Shown here: positions 44,569 through 53,397 of the stretch, piece after piece | Layout: each line of letters starts with the position of its first letter | Position numbering within the stretch: position 1 is the first letter of the stretch | Source: Pseudomonas anguilliseptica | Lineage (GTDB): Bacteria > Pseudomonadota > Gammaproteobacteria > Pseudomonadales > Pseudomonadaceae | Direction of reading: 5' to 3' | Assembly (NCBI RefSeq): GCF_900105355.1 | Contig: NZ_FNSC01000001.1 | Span: forward strand, 3,038,001 to 3,102,000 | DNA length: 64,000 nucleotides | Position numbers and translations under genes: made by a program | The notes under the pieces: model-generated | The model's input: only the letters and a program-made list of their open reading frames with translations | The model's database searches: none | Told to the model about the DNA's origin: nothing

Positions 44569-45595
44569 ATGCGTAATTTGATTATTCTCGTCGCACTGCT
44601 GTGCGGCCTGCCGGCTTTTGCCGCACAACACTTGCAGTGTTCAGGTGCCAACGCTTACCGCGGAGGTCGGCGATGTGCGCCTGGCTTACCAGAGTATCGG
44701 GCGTGACACGGATCCGGCGTTGCTGCTGGTGATGGGCCTGGGTGGCCAGTTGATCCACTGGCCGGATGAGGTGGTCGAGCGCCTGTGCCAGCAGGGTTTT
44801 CGGGTGATCCGCTTCGATAACCGCGATGTCGGCTTGAGCAATTGGGTCGCTACGGCACCGGCAATCAACCTGACCTATGAAGCGCTGCGCTATCGCCTGG
44901 GACTGTCGGTAGCGGCGCCTTACGGCCTGCGCGACATGGCTCGCGATGCTCTGGGGCTGCTGGATAGCCTGAAGATCGAGCGCGCGCATGTGCTGGGCGC
45001 CAGCATGGGCGGGATGATTGCCCAGCATATGGCCGACCTTGCACCTGAACGGGTGCAGAGTCTGACGTTGGTGATGACCAGCTCCGGTGCCCAGGGTCTA
45101 CCGGCGCCGAGCAGCGAACTGCTGAACCTGCTGGCCAAACGTGAAGCGCCCAACCGCGCGATAGCCCTGGAGCAGCAGGCCGATCTGCTGGCGGCGCTGG
45201 GCAGTCCGGCGGTCAGTGATGATCGGCAGTTGTTGTTACAGCAGGCGCAGGTTGCCTACGACCGGGCGTTCAACCCGGAAGGCGTGCAACGTCAGTTGCT
45301 GGCCATTCTCGCCGAACCGAGCCGGGTCGAACTGCTCAACCGCTTGCAGGTACCGACCCTGGTGGTGCACGGCACGGCTGACCCCCTGCTGCCGGTGATG
45401 CACGGTGTGCATGTGGCGGCGCATATCAAAGGCAGTGAGCTGCGCCTTATTCCGGGGTTGGCCCATCGCTTTCAGGATGCGTTCAAAGAACCGTTGCTAG
45501 CCGCAGTGCTGCCGCACCTGCAGGCGCATCGTTCTGGTCAGTCCAAAGAGTCCCGGCAGGTGTCTGGGCTCTTTGGGCTCATCCCCCATATCTAG
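44569..45595 (+). pseudogene. Exported alpha/beta hydrolase, frame broken after the signal peptide
   Basis: The ATG at 44569 opens a signal peptide, MRNLIILVALLCGLPAFA, followed by AQH; the frame is then lost at CACTTGCAG (44630-44636). With one T fewer it would read H-C-S-V-Q-V and join the large frame PTLTAEVGDVRLAYQSIGRDTD, which runs to 45595. That part has the oxyanion LLLVMGLGGQLIHWPDE, nucleophile elbow LGASMGGMIAQ (Ser), an acid in VHGTADPLLP and catalytic His in GLAHRF. An alternative start, TTG 44618, would give a cytosolic form. Substrate unknown. Its TAG shares bases with the stop of the opposite gene. Confidence 0.82.
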
Positions 45596-46387
45596 GCAAA
45601 CACACTGACCGTCTGACGACTGAGTACACAGGCGCGGCCATGTCTGTCCCACAGGGTGGCATCGATATGGCTGTAGCCATTTGCCGAGCTTTGAATCGCT
45701 GCGCGGTATTGCCACCAGTCATTGCCACTGCAGCTCTGCGGCACCTGCACTAGGCTCAGGGTCCAGGTCAATGAGCTGCCGCTTGCGGGCTTCTTCAACA
45801 AGCTGAACACCGCCGGCGGCCAGGGCATCCATAAGGGCCAACAGGGTACTGGGGCATATCATTGCCGGCGAGGCCTCGCACAGGCGAATCCAGCCGCCCA
45901 TCTCGGTCTGCTGCCCACCCATAAAGGGCATCTTGCCCAGGGTGTAGCGGTAGTCGAAATACTGAGTGAAGTCCGGCGTCAGGCCGGGGATAAAGGGGAA
46001 GGCCTGCACCTGATCTGGCGCCGTGAAAGTCGGTGCATCAGGATGCTCCACCTGCACCACGGACTCGCGATCACTGCCGAAGCTGGCCAGCATCACCGCG
46101 CACACCTGTTCCTGCTGCAAGGCTGTGGCCTGCACCTGAGTCGCGGCCTTGCCTTCGCGCAGCAGGCGCACCTGCACCTGCAATGTACCCGGAGCCACTG
46201 GCGCGACAAAGGACAGCGACAGCGAACGCAGAGGGCGTTGGATGCCAAGCTCGATCTGTATCCGCTGCAGCATCACGGCCGCCACCAGCCCGCCGAAGGT
46301 AGCCCGCCCCTGGCCCCAGTTCTGCGGAATATCCAAGTTTTGCCCGGCGCTATCGCGCACGGCAACCAATACATCATTGAAATTCAT
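45592..46387 (-). pseudogene. Acyl-CoA thioesterase-like protein, +1 frameshift
   Basis: Double hot-dog thioesterase family (TesB-like), about 264 residues if intact. From the ATG at 46387 (GGGGGG just upstream) it reads MNFNDVLVAVRDSAG, GWGQGRATFGGL-type region (NWGQGRATFGGLVAAVML) and SLSLSFVAPVAPG. At 45823-45825 a GGG (CCC on the coding strand) shifts the frame after LALMDAL. With CC it reads M-D-A-W-P-P-A-V-F, the conserved end motif, and continues SLTWTLSLVQVPQ ... YSHIDATLWD to 45592. A homopolymer change, so a sequencing error is possible. Confidence 0.85.
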
Positions 46388-46425
46388 AACGCCCCCCAAT
46401 CCACTATGCAAATTGCAGTTCTGCC

Positions 46426-47256
46426 TCAGGCAACCTGCTGTCGGCCGCCCAGTTGCTCGTCAAGAAAACTGATGACCTGCTGTGCATAGCCCTCGGGCGC
46501 TGCGGCATAGGCATGGGTATGGCGGGCTTCGGGGACCTGCCAGAAACGGGTCGTGGTGCGTCCGCGTAGAGCCTGCCAGAGCAACTGACCATCGTGCACC
46601 GGGGTGAATTCATCGGCTTCGCCGTAGATCAGCAGCAATGCTGGGCTGCCCTGCAGTTGCTCGGCTGCATGCAGTGGGCGCAAGCGGCGCTCGCCGGCGG
46701 GGTAGACCAGCTTGGACAGCTGAATACCCATGCGGGGAATGGGGTAGCGCGACCAAAAGTGCAGCAGGGTTGGAAAGGCCGCCTCTAGTACCGCCGCCTT
46801 GAACGGGTGGGTTTCATCGGTCATTGCACACAGGCTCATCGCCGCGCCCATGGAGGCCCCCAGCACCGCCACCGGTAGTTGTGGGTACGCAGCCTGCAAG
46901 GCCTGCCCGGCGGCAAGCACATCCAAGTGGAAGTCCATGGTGCTGGAACTGCTCTCGCCAAAGCCGTTGAGGTCAAACAGCATCACGTGATAGTTAGCCT
47001 GACGCAGCAGTTCGGCATGGCCGTACTTGATCCAGAATCCCTTGGCCACGACACCCATGGGATGACACATGAGTACCGCCCCCTTGGCCGGTAAGCCGTG
47101 GGCCGGTGCCAGTAAGGCTGCCAGGCTTGCGCCGGATGCACTGGGTATGCGCATGGTTTGCCACTGACTCGGCTCGGCCTCTGTTGGCCAACGCCAGGGA
47201 CGCACAAAACGGCCAAAGAAGGGTTTTTTAAAAAGTCGGTATGCTGCGTGCTTCAT
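46426..47256 (-). CDS. Alpha/beta hydrolase (serine aminopeptidase S33-like)
   Basis: 276 residues. An N-terminal basic stretch (KHAAYRLFKKPFFGRFVRPWRWP) is followed by the fold: AVLMCHPMGVVAKGFWIKYG, FDLNGFGESSSS, nucleophile elbow VAVLGASMGAAMSL (Ser), acid in LLLIYGEADEFTPVHD, and His in VPEARHTHAYAAAPEGYAQQVISFLDEQL. No signal peptide seen, so cytosolic or membrane-bound. Substrate not predictable. It lies 38 bases upstream of the thioesterase gene, same strand. Confidence 0.83.
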   Translation of the reverse strand: MKHAAYRLFKKPFFGRFVRPWRWPTEAEPSQWQTMRIPSASGASLAALLAPAHGLPAKGAVLMCHPMGVVAKGFWIKYGHAELLRQANYHVMLFDLNGFGESSSSTMDFHLDVLAAGQALQAAYPQLPVAVLGASMGAAMSLCAMTDETHPFKAAVLEAAFPTLLHFWSRYPIPRMGIQLSKLVYPAGERRLRPLHAAEQLQGSPALLLIYGEADEFTPVHDGQLLWQALRGRTTTRFWQVPEARHTHAYAAAPEGYAQQVISFLDEQLGGRQQVA

Positions 47257-47393
47257 GCGGCTAACTCCATTGAATTATTTGTTATCGTGCCGTGTAAGCC
47301 CAGGCTATCCAGCAGTGCAGACGGCCACCATGGCGAGAAATGACAAATTACATGCGAGTTTTCGCGCCGTGAAAATCACCGGAATCTGCTGAA

Positions 47394-48392
47394 ATGAATG
47401 TCACCCTGCTTATGGCCAATCAGTGCTCATCCACCAGCGTGGCGGCGGCCCTGGAGTTTTTCGAAACGGCCAACGTGCTGCAGCATTACGCGCAGGATAA
47501 GCAGGCCCGCCAGCAGGCCGGTGTTGCGCCACTCTTCCGTCTGCACACGGCATCGATGGATGGCCAGTCCGTGGCCTGTACCGGCGGCTTGCGTCTGACT
47601 CCGGACCTGGCTGTCGCGGAGCTGCCCATGGGCGAGCTGATTGTGGTACCGGGGTTTATGTTCAACATCCTCGGCGTACTGCCACAGTTGGGCAGCATGA
47701 TTGACTGGCTGCGTCAGCAGCATGAGCAAGGCAGTTACATCGCCAGCCTGTGCACCGGGGCCTTTGTTACCGCCCAGACTGGCTTACTCGATGGCCGCAA
47801 CGCGACCACCCATTGGGCTTTCAGTGAGCAGTTCGCCAGACGTTTTCCCCTGGTCAGGTTGCACCCCGAACGTACCGTGACCGATGACGGCCAACTGCTC
47901 TGCTCCGGCGGTTCCACCAGCAGCAGTGACCTGTTGCTGCACCTGATTCGCAAGTTTGCCTCTCCGCAACTGGCGGCCGAATGCGCCAAGAAACTGCTGG
48001 TGGATGTGGTGGCCCGCAGTCAGGCCCCCTACTCCAGCACGACCTTCAAGAAAGGTCATACCGACGCCGAGATTCTCAAGGTTCAGATCTGGCTGGAAAA
48101 TCACCTGACTAGCCATGTCTTGTTGGAGCAGATGGCCGAACACTTCGGCCTGAGCCAGCGTAATCTGATCCGCCGCTTTAAAGACGCCACCGAACAAACG
48201 CCTATGCAATACCTCCAGGAGCTACGCATCGAAAAGGCTAAGTTGTTGCTTGAAAGCAGTCAGGCGGCCTTCGACCAGATCACGCTGCAGGTGGGCTACG
48301 AGGACGCCAACTCCTTCCGCCGTCTATTCAAGCAGCGGGTTGGCCTGGCGCCTAGCGCCTACCGCAAGCGCTTTGCCAGCAAGGCCCCCTGA
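47394..48392 (+). CDS. GlxA-type AraC-family regulator with DJ-1/PfpI domain
   Basis: 332 residues. The N-terminal class-I glutamine-amidotransferase-like domain (about 1-190) has the elbow IASLCTGAFVTAQTGLLDGRNATTHW with Cys, as in GlxA-type activators. The C-terminal AraC DNA-binding domain (about 225-325) has two HTHs: VLLEQMAEHFGLSQRNLIRRFKDAT and FDQITLQVGYEDANSFRRLFKQ. The ligand is unknown. It is divergent from the hydrolase at 46426-47256, which is a possible target, by position only. Confidence 0.88.
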   Translation: MNVTLLMANQCSSTSVAAALEFFETANVLQHYAQDKQARQQAGVAPLFRLHTASMDGQSVACTGGLRLTPDLAVAELPMGELIVVPGFMFNILGVLPQLGSMIDWLRQQHEQGSYIASLCTGAFVTAQTGLLDGRNATTHWAFSEQFARRFPLVRLHPERTVTDDGQLLCSGGSTSSSDLLLHLIRKFASPQLAAECAKKLLVDVVARSQAPYSSTTFKKGHTDAEILKVQIWLENHLTSHVLLEQMAEHFGLSQRNLIRRFKDATEQTPMQYLQELRIEKAKLLLESSQAAFDQITLQVGYEDANSFRRLFKQRVGLAPSAYRKRFASKAP

Positions 48393-48475
48393 CAACCGTT
48401 ACCGTCAGTGCAGCAGGCACCCGAGTGGCTTGCTATGGATGAGCGATGGGCGCACGTATGATGTCGCGCATATAT

Positions 48476-49561
48476 TCAGTCGAGGCGTTTGTGCACGCGG
48501 GTCACGGCGAGACTGAGGGTCAGCAGGGTAAACAACAGCAAAGCCGCCAGCGCCGGCCACAGTTCGCTCAGGTTGGCACCGCGCAGCATGATGCCGCGTA
48601 CCAGGCGTAGAAAATGCGTCAATGGCAATAGTTCCGCCAGCCATTGAGCGAGCTTCGGCATGCCGGCAAACGGGAACATAAAACCGGACAGCAATATCTG
48701 CGGCAGAAACGTGAAGAATGCCATCTGCATGGCTTGAAACTGACTGCGGGCGAGGGTTGAGACCAGTACGCCGAGCGCCAGGCTGGCGCAGATAAACACC
48801 AGTATCGCCATATACAACTCACCCAGTGAACCGCGCAGGGGAACGGCAAACAGCAGTTTTCCCAGAAGCAGCACCAGGCTGGCCTGCAGCAAGCCGATGG
48901 CGACAAATGGCAATACCTTGCCCAGGGTCAGCTCCCAGGGTGACATTGGCGTGGTGATGAGCATTTCCATGTTGCCACGCTCACGCTCGCGTACCAGAGC
49001 AATGGCCGTGAACATCACCATGGTCATGGTCAGAATCACGCCGATCAGCCCCGGCACCGTATTGACTGGTGCAAGGCGTTGCGGGTTATACAGGTTGAGC
49101 ACTTCGATGCTGTTCACGTCATTGTGCGCGCGACCGGGAAGCGGGAAGGCTGCCAGCTGGCGCGCTGCTGATTGCACCACCTGATCGGAACCATCCACCA
49201 CGATCTGCAGGGCTGGGCGGTCGGCCTGCTCCAGGCGCCGCTCGAAATCCCTCGGCAGCACCAGCGCGAGGTTGATCTTGCCTTGGCGCAGCAGTTCTTG
49301 CAGCTGCGCTGGGGAGCTTAATGAATAACGCAGGTTGAGTACCTGGCTGGCGCCCATTGCGGCCACCAGTTCGCGCGAGCGGGCGGTGTTCGATTGATCC
49401 AGAACTGCGGCATCGAGGTTGCGCACATCCATGTTGATGGCATAACCGAAGAGCACCAACTGCAGGGTGGGGATGCCGATAATCATGGCAAAGGTCAGGC
49501 GGTCGCGACGCAGTTGACGCAGTTCCTTGAGGACGATGGCGGCCAGGCGGCGCAGGTTCAT
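48476..49561 (-). CDS. ABC-2 type exporter permease (YbhR/YhhJ-like)
   Basis: 361 residues. Has an N-terminal helix after a short basic head (RRLAAIVLKELRQLRRDRLTFAMIIGIPTLQLVLFGYAINMD), a large periplasmic loop (about 45-170) and five C-terminal helices (VPGLIGVILTMTMVMFTAIALVRERERGNMEMLITTPMSPWELTLGK is the ABC-2 motif). It ends LSLAVTRVHKRLD. It overlaps the ATPase gene by four bases. With the ATPase and HlyD-like lipoprotein it forms an exporter similar to YbhFSR; substrate not known. Confidence 0.88.
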   Translation of the reverse strand: MNLRRLAAIVLKELRQLRRDRLTFAMIIGIPTLQLVLFGYAINMDVRNLDAAVLDQSNTARSRELVAAMGASQVLNLRYSLSSPAQLQELLRQGKINLALVLPRDFERRLEQADRPALQIVVDGSDQVVQSAARQLAAFPLPGRAHNDVNSIEVLNLYNPQRLAPVNTVPGLIGVILTMTMVMFTAIALVRERERGNMEMLITTPMSPWELTLGKVLPFVAIGLLQASLVLLLGKLLFAVPLRGSLGELYMAILVFICASLALGVLVSTLARSQFQAMQMAFFTFLPQILLSGFMFPFAGMPKLAQWLAELLPLTHFLRLVRGIMLRGANLSELWPALAALLLFTLLTLSLAVTRVHKRLD

Positions 49562-50523
49562 ACTGGGTGGCCTGCTGTAGGTTGGATGGCGTGAAGAGGG
49601 CGCTGAGTGACACTGACAAACACGTCCTCAAGATTCGCCGCTGCCGCTGTGATCCTGGCCGGGATACCGGCAGTCTTGAGGTGGGCAGCTATCAATTCGG
49701 CGGGGTCGCCGGCAGTGCTGGTCATCAGTACGCGCAGGGCGTTGCCAACCTGAGTCAGGGCCAGCACCCCAGATAGGCTTTGTAGGACTTGCTGTGCCAG
49801 GCGTGGTTGAGGGCATTCAACCAACAGGGGATGGCCAGGCAGGTTGGCCATCAGCTCACTGGGGCTGCCGTCGGCAACCAGGCGACCGCAATCGAGAATA
49901 CCCAGGCGGGTGCAGCGCTCGGCCTCGTCCATGTAGTGAGTGGACACCAGCAGGGTGGTGCCAGCATCGGCCAGCTCGAACAGCGAGTCCCAGAACTCGC
50001 GGCGTGACTGCGGGTCGACCGCACTGGTCGGTTCATCCAACAACAGCAAGTCGGGTTTGTGCAGCACCGCCCCGGCCAGCGCCAAACGCTGTTTCTGCCC
50101 GCCACTCAGGGTGCCGGCGAGTTGCTTGCGTCGGTCGCCCAGCCAATAGCGCTGCAACAGTTCGTCGATTCGCTGGCGGGCCTGACGCCGATTAAGGCCC
50201 TGAATAGCGGCAAGGAACTCCAGGTTTTCGCTGATGCTCAGGTCTTCATACAGTGAGAACTTCTGCGTCATATAGCCAATACGTCGTTTCAGCGCTTCGG
50301 CATCACGGGGAATCTGGCTGCCCAGTACCTCAATACGGCCCGCGCTGGGCAGCAGCAGGCCACAGAGCATGCGAATGGTGGTGGATTTGCCGCAGCCATT
50401 CGGGCCGAGAAAACCGAAGACTTCGGCACGACGCACGCTGAGGTTGAGCTGATCGACGGCCAGCAGTTCACCGAAGCGTTTGCTCAGGCCTTCGGCGCGA
50501 ATGACCAGATCATTCCCCGGCAT
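49558..50523 (-). CDS. ABC exporter ATPase (YbhF/CcmA-like)
   Basis: 321 residues from the ATG at 50523, which overlaps the preceding gene by 14 bases; the open frame runs on to 50883 but that part is non-coding. Domain: LVIRAEGLSKRFGELLAVDQ, Walker A FLGPNGCGKSTTIRML, Q-loop MTQKFSLYEDL, signature LSGGQKQRLALAGAVL, Walker B LLLLDEPTSAVDP and H-loop STHYMDEAERC. A C-terminal regulatory extension of about 90 residues follows. Partner of the permease at 48476-49561. Confidence 0.9.
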   Translation of the reverse strand: MPGNDLVIRAEGLSKRFGELLAVDQLNLSVRRAEVFGFLGPNGCGKSTTIRMLCGLLLPSAGRIEVLGSQIPRDAEALKRRIGYMTQKFSLYEDLSISENLEFLAAIQGLNRRQARQRIDELLQRYWLGDRRKQLAGTLSGGQKQRLALAGAVLHKPDLLLLDEPTSAVDPQSRREFWDSLFELADAGTTLLVSTHYMDEAERCTRLGILDCGRLVADGSPSELMANLPGHPLLVECPQPRLAQQVLQSLSGVLALTQVGNALRVLMTSTAGDPAELIAAHLKTAGIPARITAAAANLEDVFVSVTQRPLHAIQPTAGHPV

Positions 50524-51472
50524 GGTCAATACGCTCGGCGTGCAGTGGTAGTCCGGCGGGCAGCTGCCGCGCCGCATCGCCTTCGAGGACGGCTTCGGCG
50601 CGGTAGCTGAGGCGACTGGAATCATCACCGACCAGGGCATAGTAGGGGGTGAAGCTGGCCTCACTGGCAATGCTGCGGATACGCGCGGCGAAGGGTTCGG
50701 CGATGCCTTCGACCTGCACCCGCAGCCGATCGTCAATGGCCAGCCCGGTCCGTTGTGACGCCGGTATAAACAAGCGCGCATAGGGCGCTTGACCGCCCAG
50801 CAGGCTGACCAATGTGGCGCCGACCGGTGGCTGGTCACCCGGTTTGAAGGGCAGGGCATCGACGCGACCGGCATGCGGAGCATGCAGACTCAGGCGTTCA
50901 AGGTTGAGCTGCTGCTGTTGCAATACAGCGCGGGCGGCGGCCAGTGCGGCGCTGGCCTGTTCCAGTTGTTCCACACGGGTACCGGCAGTCAGTTCGTCCA
51001 ATTGTGCGCGGGCGTTGTTCAGCTCGGCTCGGGCGCTGTCCCGGTTGGCACGGGCCTGATCCAGCTCGGCATTGGCGGCCATGCCACGCCTTTGCAGGGC
51101 GGCGATGCGCTGAAAGCTGCGTTCGCTCTCGGTCAGTTGTGCTTGGTTACGCGCCATCACGGCCTGGGCGGCTTCGATATTTTCCAGGCGAGCACCGTTG
51201 CTTAGTTCACGCCAGCGTGCGTTGGCCTGTTCGACCTCTGCCTGCGCCTGCGCCACACGGGCCTGTTGCCGGCGTGGGTCGAGCTCGAGCAGCAAATCCC
51301 CTGTTGCGACCTGATCCCCTTCGGCCACTACCCAGCGCAGAACCGGTTCTGAGGCTTCGGCGGGCAAGGCAATGCGATCCCATTCCAGGGTCCCCGGCAG
51401 GCTGTCGAGCGTTTGCGGGCCGCAACCTGAGCACAACAGGGCAACTGCCAGTAGCAGGTGTCTAGCGTTCAT
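50510..51472 (-). CDS. HlyD-family adaptor lipoprotein of the ABC exporter
   Basis: 320 residues from the ATG at 51472 (GGAG seven bases upstream). A lipoprotein signal, MNARHLLLAVALLCSGCGPQ, has a lipobox with Cys about residue 17, so it is anchored in a membrane rather than spanning it. Lipoyl half LRWVVAEGDQVATGDLLLELDPRRQQARVAQAQ, then a long coiled coil (about 60-190, alternating Ala/Glu/Arg/Leu), then LSLHAPHAGRVDALPFKPGDQPPVG. Membrane-fusion partner of the ABC-2 pump. It overlaps the TetR-gene end by 11 bases. Confidence 0.87.
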   Translation of the reverse strand: MNARHLLLAVALLCSGCGPQTLDSLPGTLEWDRIALPAEASEPVLRWVVAEGDQVATGDLLLELDPRRQQARVAQAQAEVEQANARWRELSNGARLENIEAAQAVMARNQAQLTESERSFQRIAALQRRGMAANAELDQARANRDSARAELNNARAQLDELTAGTRVEQLEQASAALAAARAVLQQQQLNLERLSLHAPHAGRVDALPFKPGDQPPVGATLVSLLGGQAPYARLFIPASQRTGLAIDDRLRVQVEGIAEPFAARIRSIASEASFTPYYALVGDDSSRLSYRAEAVLEGDAARQLPAGLPLHAERIDHAGE

Positions 51473-52141
51473 AGGGGTTCTCCAGGCCGTGTTCGAGCAG
51501 GGCGATGGTGTGACGGGCCAAGGCGTCATCATCCAGCTCGGCAGCGGGGAAAAAGCCGCGCCAGATCGGTGCGGCTGCATAGGGGAATAGGGTCAGACCG
51601 ATCAGCGAAACCACCAGCAAACGCGGATCGAGGTCAGGGTTGAGGGCCCCGCGTTGCTGGGCCGCCGTGAAGCGCGCGGCAAGCATGTGCGGGAGCAGGG
51701 GAGCCAGGCGGCTCATCAGCAGATCACGTAAACCGCCGCCTTCGCACAGCACCTCGCGCACCCACAGGGGAGGGAGCCAGGGGTGCTGCGCGACGACTCC
51801 GCGCATGCCCTGGATAAATCCGCGGACAAGTTCGATGGGCTCATCGCCGGTCTGCCGCAGGTTTTGTCCCAACCCCATCAGTAATGGCAACAGCCGTTCT
51901 TCAACAACCGCTACGAGCAGTTTCTCCTTGTTACCGAAGTAGTAATTCACCAGCGCGGGGGTCACGCCAGCGGCACTGGCAATGGCACGCAGGCTGCTGT
52001 TGGCTATGCCCTGGTGGGAAAACGCGTGGAGTGCAGCATCCAGCAGGCATTCGCGCTGGGCGATGGACTCGCCGGCTGGGCGGCTGGGCGGCCGGGGGCG
52101 CGGGGTGTGGTCTGTGAGAGAGAGCGGTCTGAGGTCGTCAT
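51462..52141 (-). pseudogene. TetR-family regulator, frame broken by an 8-bp tandem duplication
   Basis: From the ATG at 52141 the frame reads TTSDRSLSQTTPRAPGRPA and then leaves the family frame. In the other frame the HTH is complete: GESIAQRECLLDAALHAFSH, then QGIANSSLRAIASAAGVTPALVNYYFGNKEKLL, then a ligand domain to 51462. The forward strand has GCTGGGCG twice in tandem (52075-52090); with one copy the two parts join as ...GRPAGESIAQRE. No start codon exists upstream in the HTH frame after its nearest stop. It heads the exporter operon and likely represses it. No Shine-Dalgarno is clear. Confidence 0.78.
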
Positions 52142-52150
52142 AAATTGAAT

Positions 52151-52166
52151 TTAAATTTAAATTTAA
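52151..52166. promoter_or_regulatory. AT-only 16-bp palindrome upstream of the exporter tetR
   Basis: TTAAATTTAAATTTAA is a perfect palindrome made of repeated AAATTT units, 10 bases before the tetR start. It stands out in GC-rich DNA and could be a TetR operator or UP-type element. Confidence 0.5.
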
Positions 52167-52223
52167 TTAAATGACAAAAGCGATTTTGTAACGGCCTTGG
52201 GGGTGTGTGGAGGGGGGATAGCA

Positions 52224-52256
52224 AGCCCAGCGGACAATTCATGTGTCCGCTGGGCT
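52224..52256. terminator. Strong 13-bp hairpin between exporter tetR and DUF1993 gene
   Basis: AGCCCAGCGGACA and TGTCCGCTGGGCT are perfect complements around ATTCATG. It lies 6 bases after the DUF1993 stop (minus strand). No long U-run follows on that strand, so termination is likely but not certain. Confidence 0.55.
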
Positions 52257-52262
52257 AACGGG

Positions 52263-52769
52263 CTAGCGCGTGCCGAGGAAGTCGCGCTTGCCGAGGTTGA
52301 CACCGTTGTGGCGCAGGATGGCGTAGGCGGTGGTGTAGTGGAAATAGAAGTTCGGCATGACGTGGTCGAGCAGGAAGGCCAGGCCCTGGAACTGGGTTTC
52401 CTTGTCGCGACGCTTGAGGACTACGGTGCGCGCTTCGCTGTCGTCGATCTGCGCGGCGTCGAGGCTGTGCAGGAACTCCAGGGTCTTGCTGATACGTGCC
52501 TGCAGCTCGGCAAAGCTGGTTTCATCGTCGGCATGGCTCGGTGCGTCGACCCCGGCCAGCAGAGCCGCGCCGGCCTTGGCGCCGTCACAGGCGATCTGCA
52601 CCTGGCGGCTCAGTGGGAACATATCGGGGGCCAGGCGCGCGTTGAGAAATATGCTCTGCTCGATCTTCTTCTCTTCGGCGTGGGTGGCGGCGAGGCCGAG
52701 GATGGTCGAGAGGTTGTTCAGCTGGCGGGTGAAGACCGGGATGGATGCTTGGTACATGGACAGGGACAT
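52263..52769 (-). CDS. DUF1993 family protein
   Basis: 168 residues from the ATG at 52769 (GGAG six bases upstream). It begins MSLSMYQASIPVFTRQLNNLSTILGLAATHAEEKKIEQ, which is the DUF1993 family start. It also has LAPDMFPLSRQVQIACDGAK and LDHVMPNFYFHYTTAYAILRHNGVNLGKRDFLG at the end. Family fold is a four-helix bundle like DinB. Role unknown; conserved His residues (two in the last block) could bind metal. Confidence 0.85.
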   Translation of the reverse strand: MSLSMYQASIPVFTRQLNNLSTILGLAATHAEEKKIEQSIFLNARLAPDMFPLSRQVQIACDGAKAGAALLAGVDAPSHADDETSFAELQARISKTLEFLHSLDAAQIDDSEARTVVLKRRDKETQFQGLAFLLDHVMPNFYFHYTTAYAILRHNGVNLGKRDFLGTR

Positions 52770-52926
52770 GGCTATCTCCAGAAACGCCAATGCGCAGTGC
52801 CTTGGGCGCGGCTAAGTAGAAGGGCTGAGCACCGTCTCAGCTGTGGCGGTGCTCTTGGGCTTACAAGCTTAGAAGCAGATCAGGTTGTTGCTGCGCCGTT
52901 TCGCGCAGCCGAGCCGCGGCAGGTTG

Positions 52927-53397
52927 TTAGCCGATGGTGATGGGCGGCAGCTGAGTCAGTTCAACGGTCTGCGCCTTGCGCGGGGCGAGGATTTCCGCTT
53001 CGCCATCGACCACCAGCTCATCATTCTGGTTGAACACGCGGGTGGCTACACGCACGCGGAACTTCGGCAGTTTCTCCAGGATTTCCAGGCGCACGGTGAG
53101 GGTGTCACCGAGTTTCACCGGCGCGGTGAAGCGCATGCTCTGGCCGATGTAGATGGTGCCTGGGCCAGGCAGTTCGCAGGCCACGGCGGCGCTGATCAAT
53201 GCGCCACTGAACATGCCGTGGGCGATACGCTCCTTGAACATGGTGGTGGCGGCGTATTCGGCATCCAGGTGCACCGGGTTGTGGTCGCCGGAGACCTCGG
53301 CAAACAGCTGGATATCGCGTTCGCTGACGGTCTTGCTGTAGCTGGCGGTCTGGCCGACTTCGAGGGCGTCGTAGGGCGTGTTGCTGCTCTGGGTCAT
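52927..53397 (-). CDS. MaoC-like hot-dog dehydratase
   Basis: 156 residues from the ATG at 53397. R-specific enoyl-CoA hydratase family: DALEVGQTASYSKTVSERDIQLFAEVSGDHNPVHLDAEYAATTMFKERIAHGMFSGAL carries the hydratase-2 motif with catalytic Asp and His (SGDHNPVH). The second half has GTIYIGQSMRFTAPVKLGDTL and ends QTVELTQLPPITIG. Likely supplies R-3-hydroxyacyl-CoA or acts in beta-oxidation. It starts in a four-base overlap with the end of the hydrolase gene upstream, close to the fadD genes, which supports a lipid role. Confidence 0.88.
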   Translation of the reverse strand: MTQSSNTPYDALEVGQTASYSKTVSERDIQLFAEVSGDHNPVHLDAEYAATTMFKERIAHGMFSGALISAAVACELPGPGTIYIGQSMRFTAPVKLGDTLTVRLEILEKLPKFRVRVATRVFNQNDELVVDGEAEILAPRKAQTVELTQLPPITIG

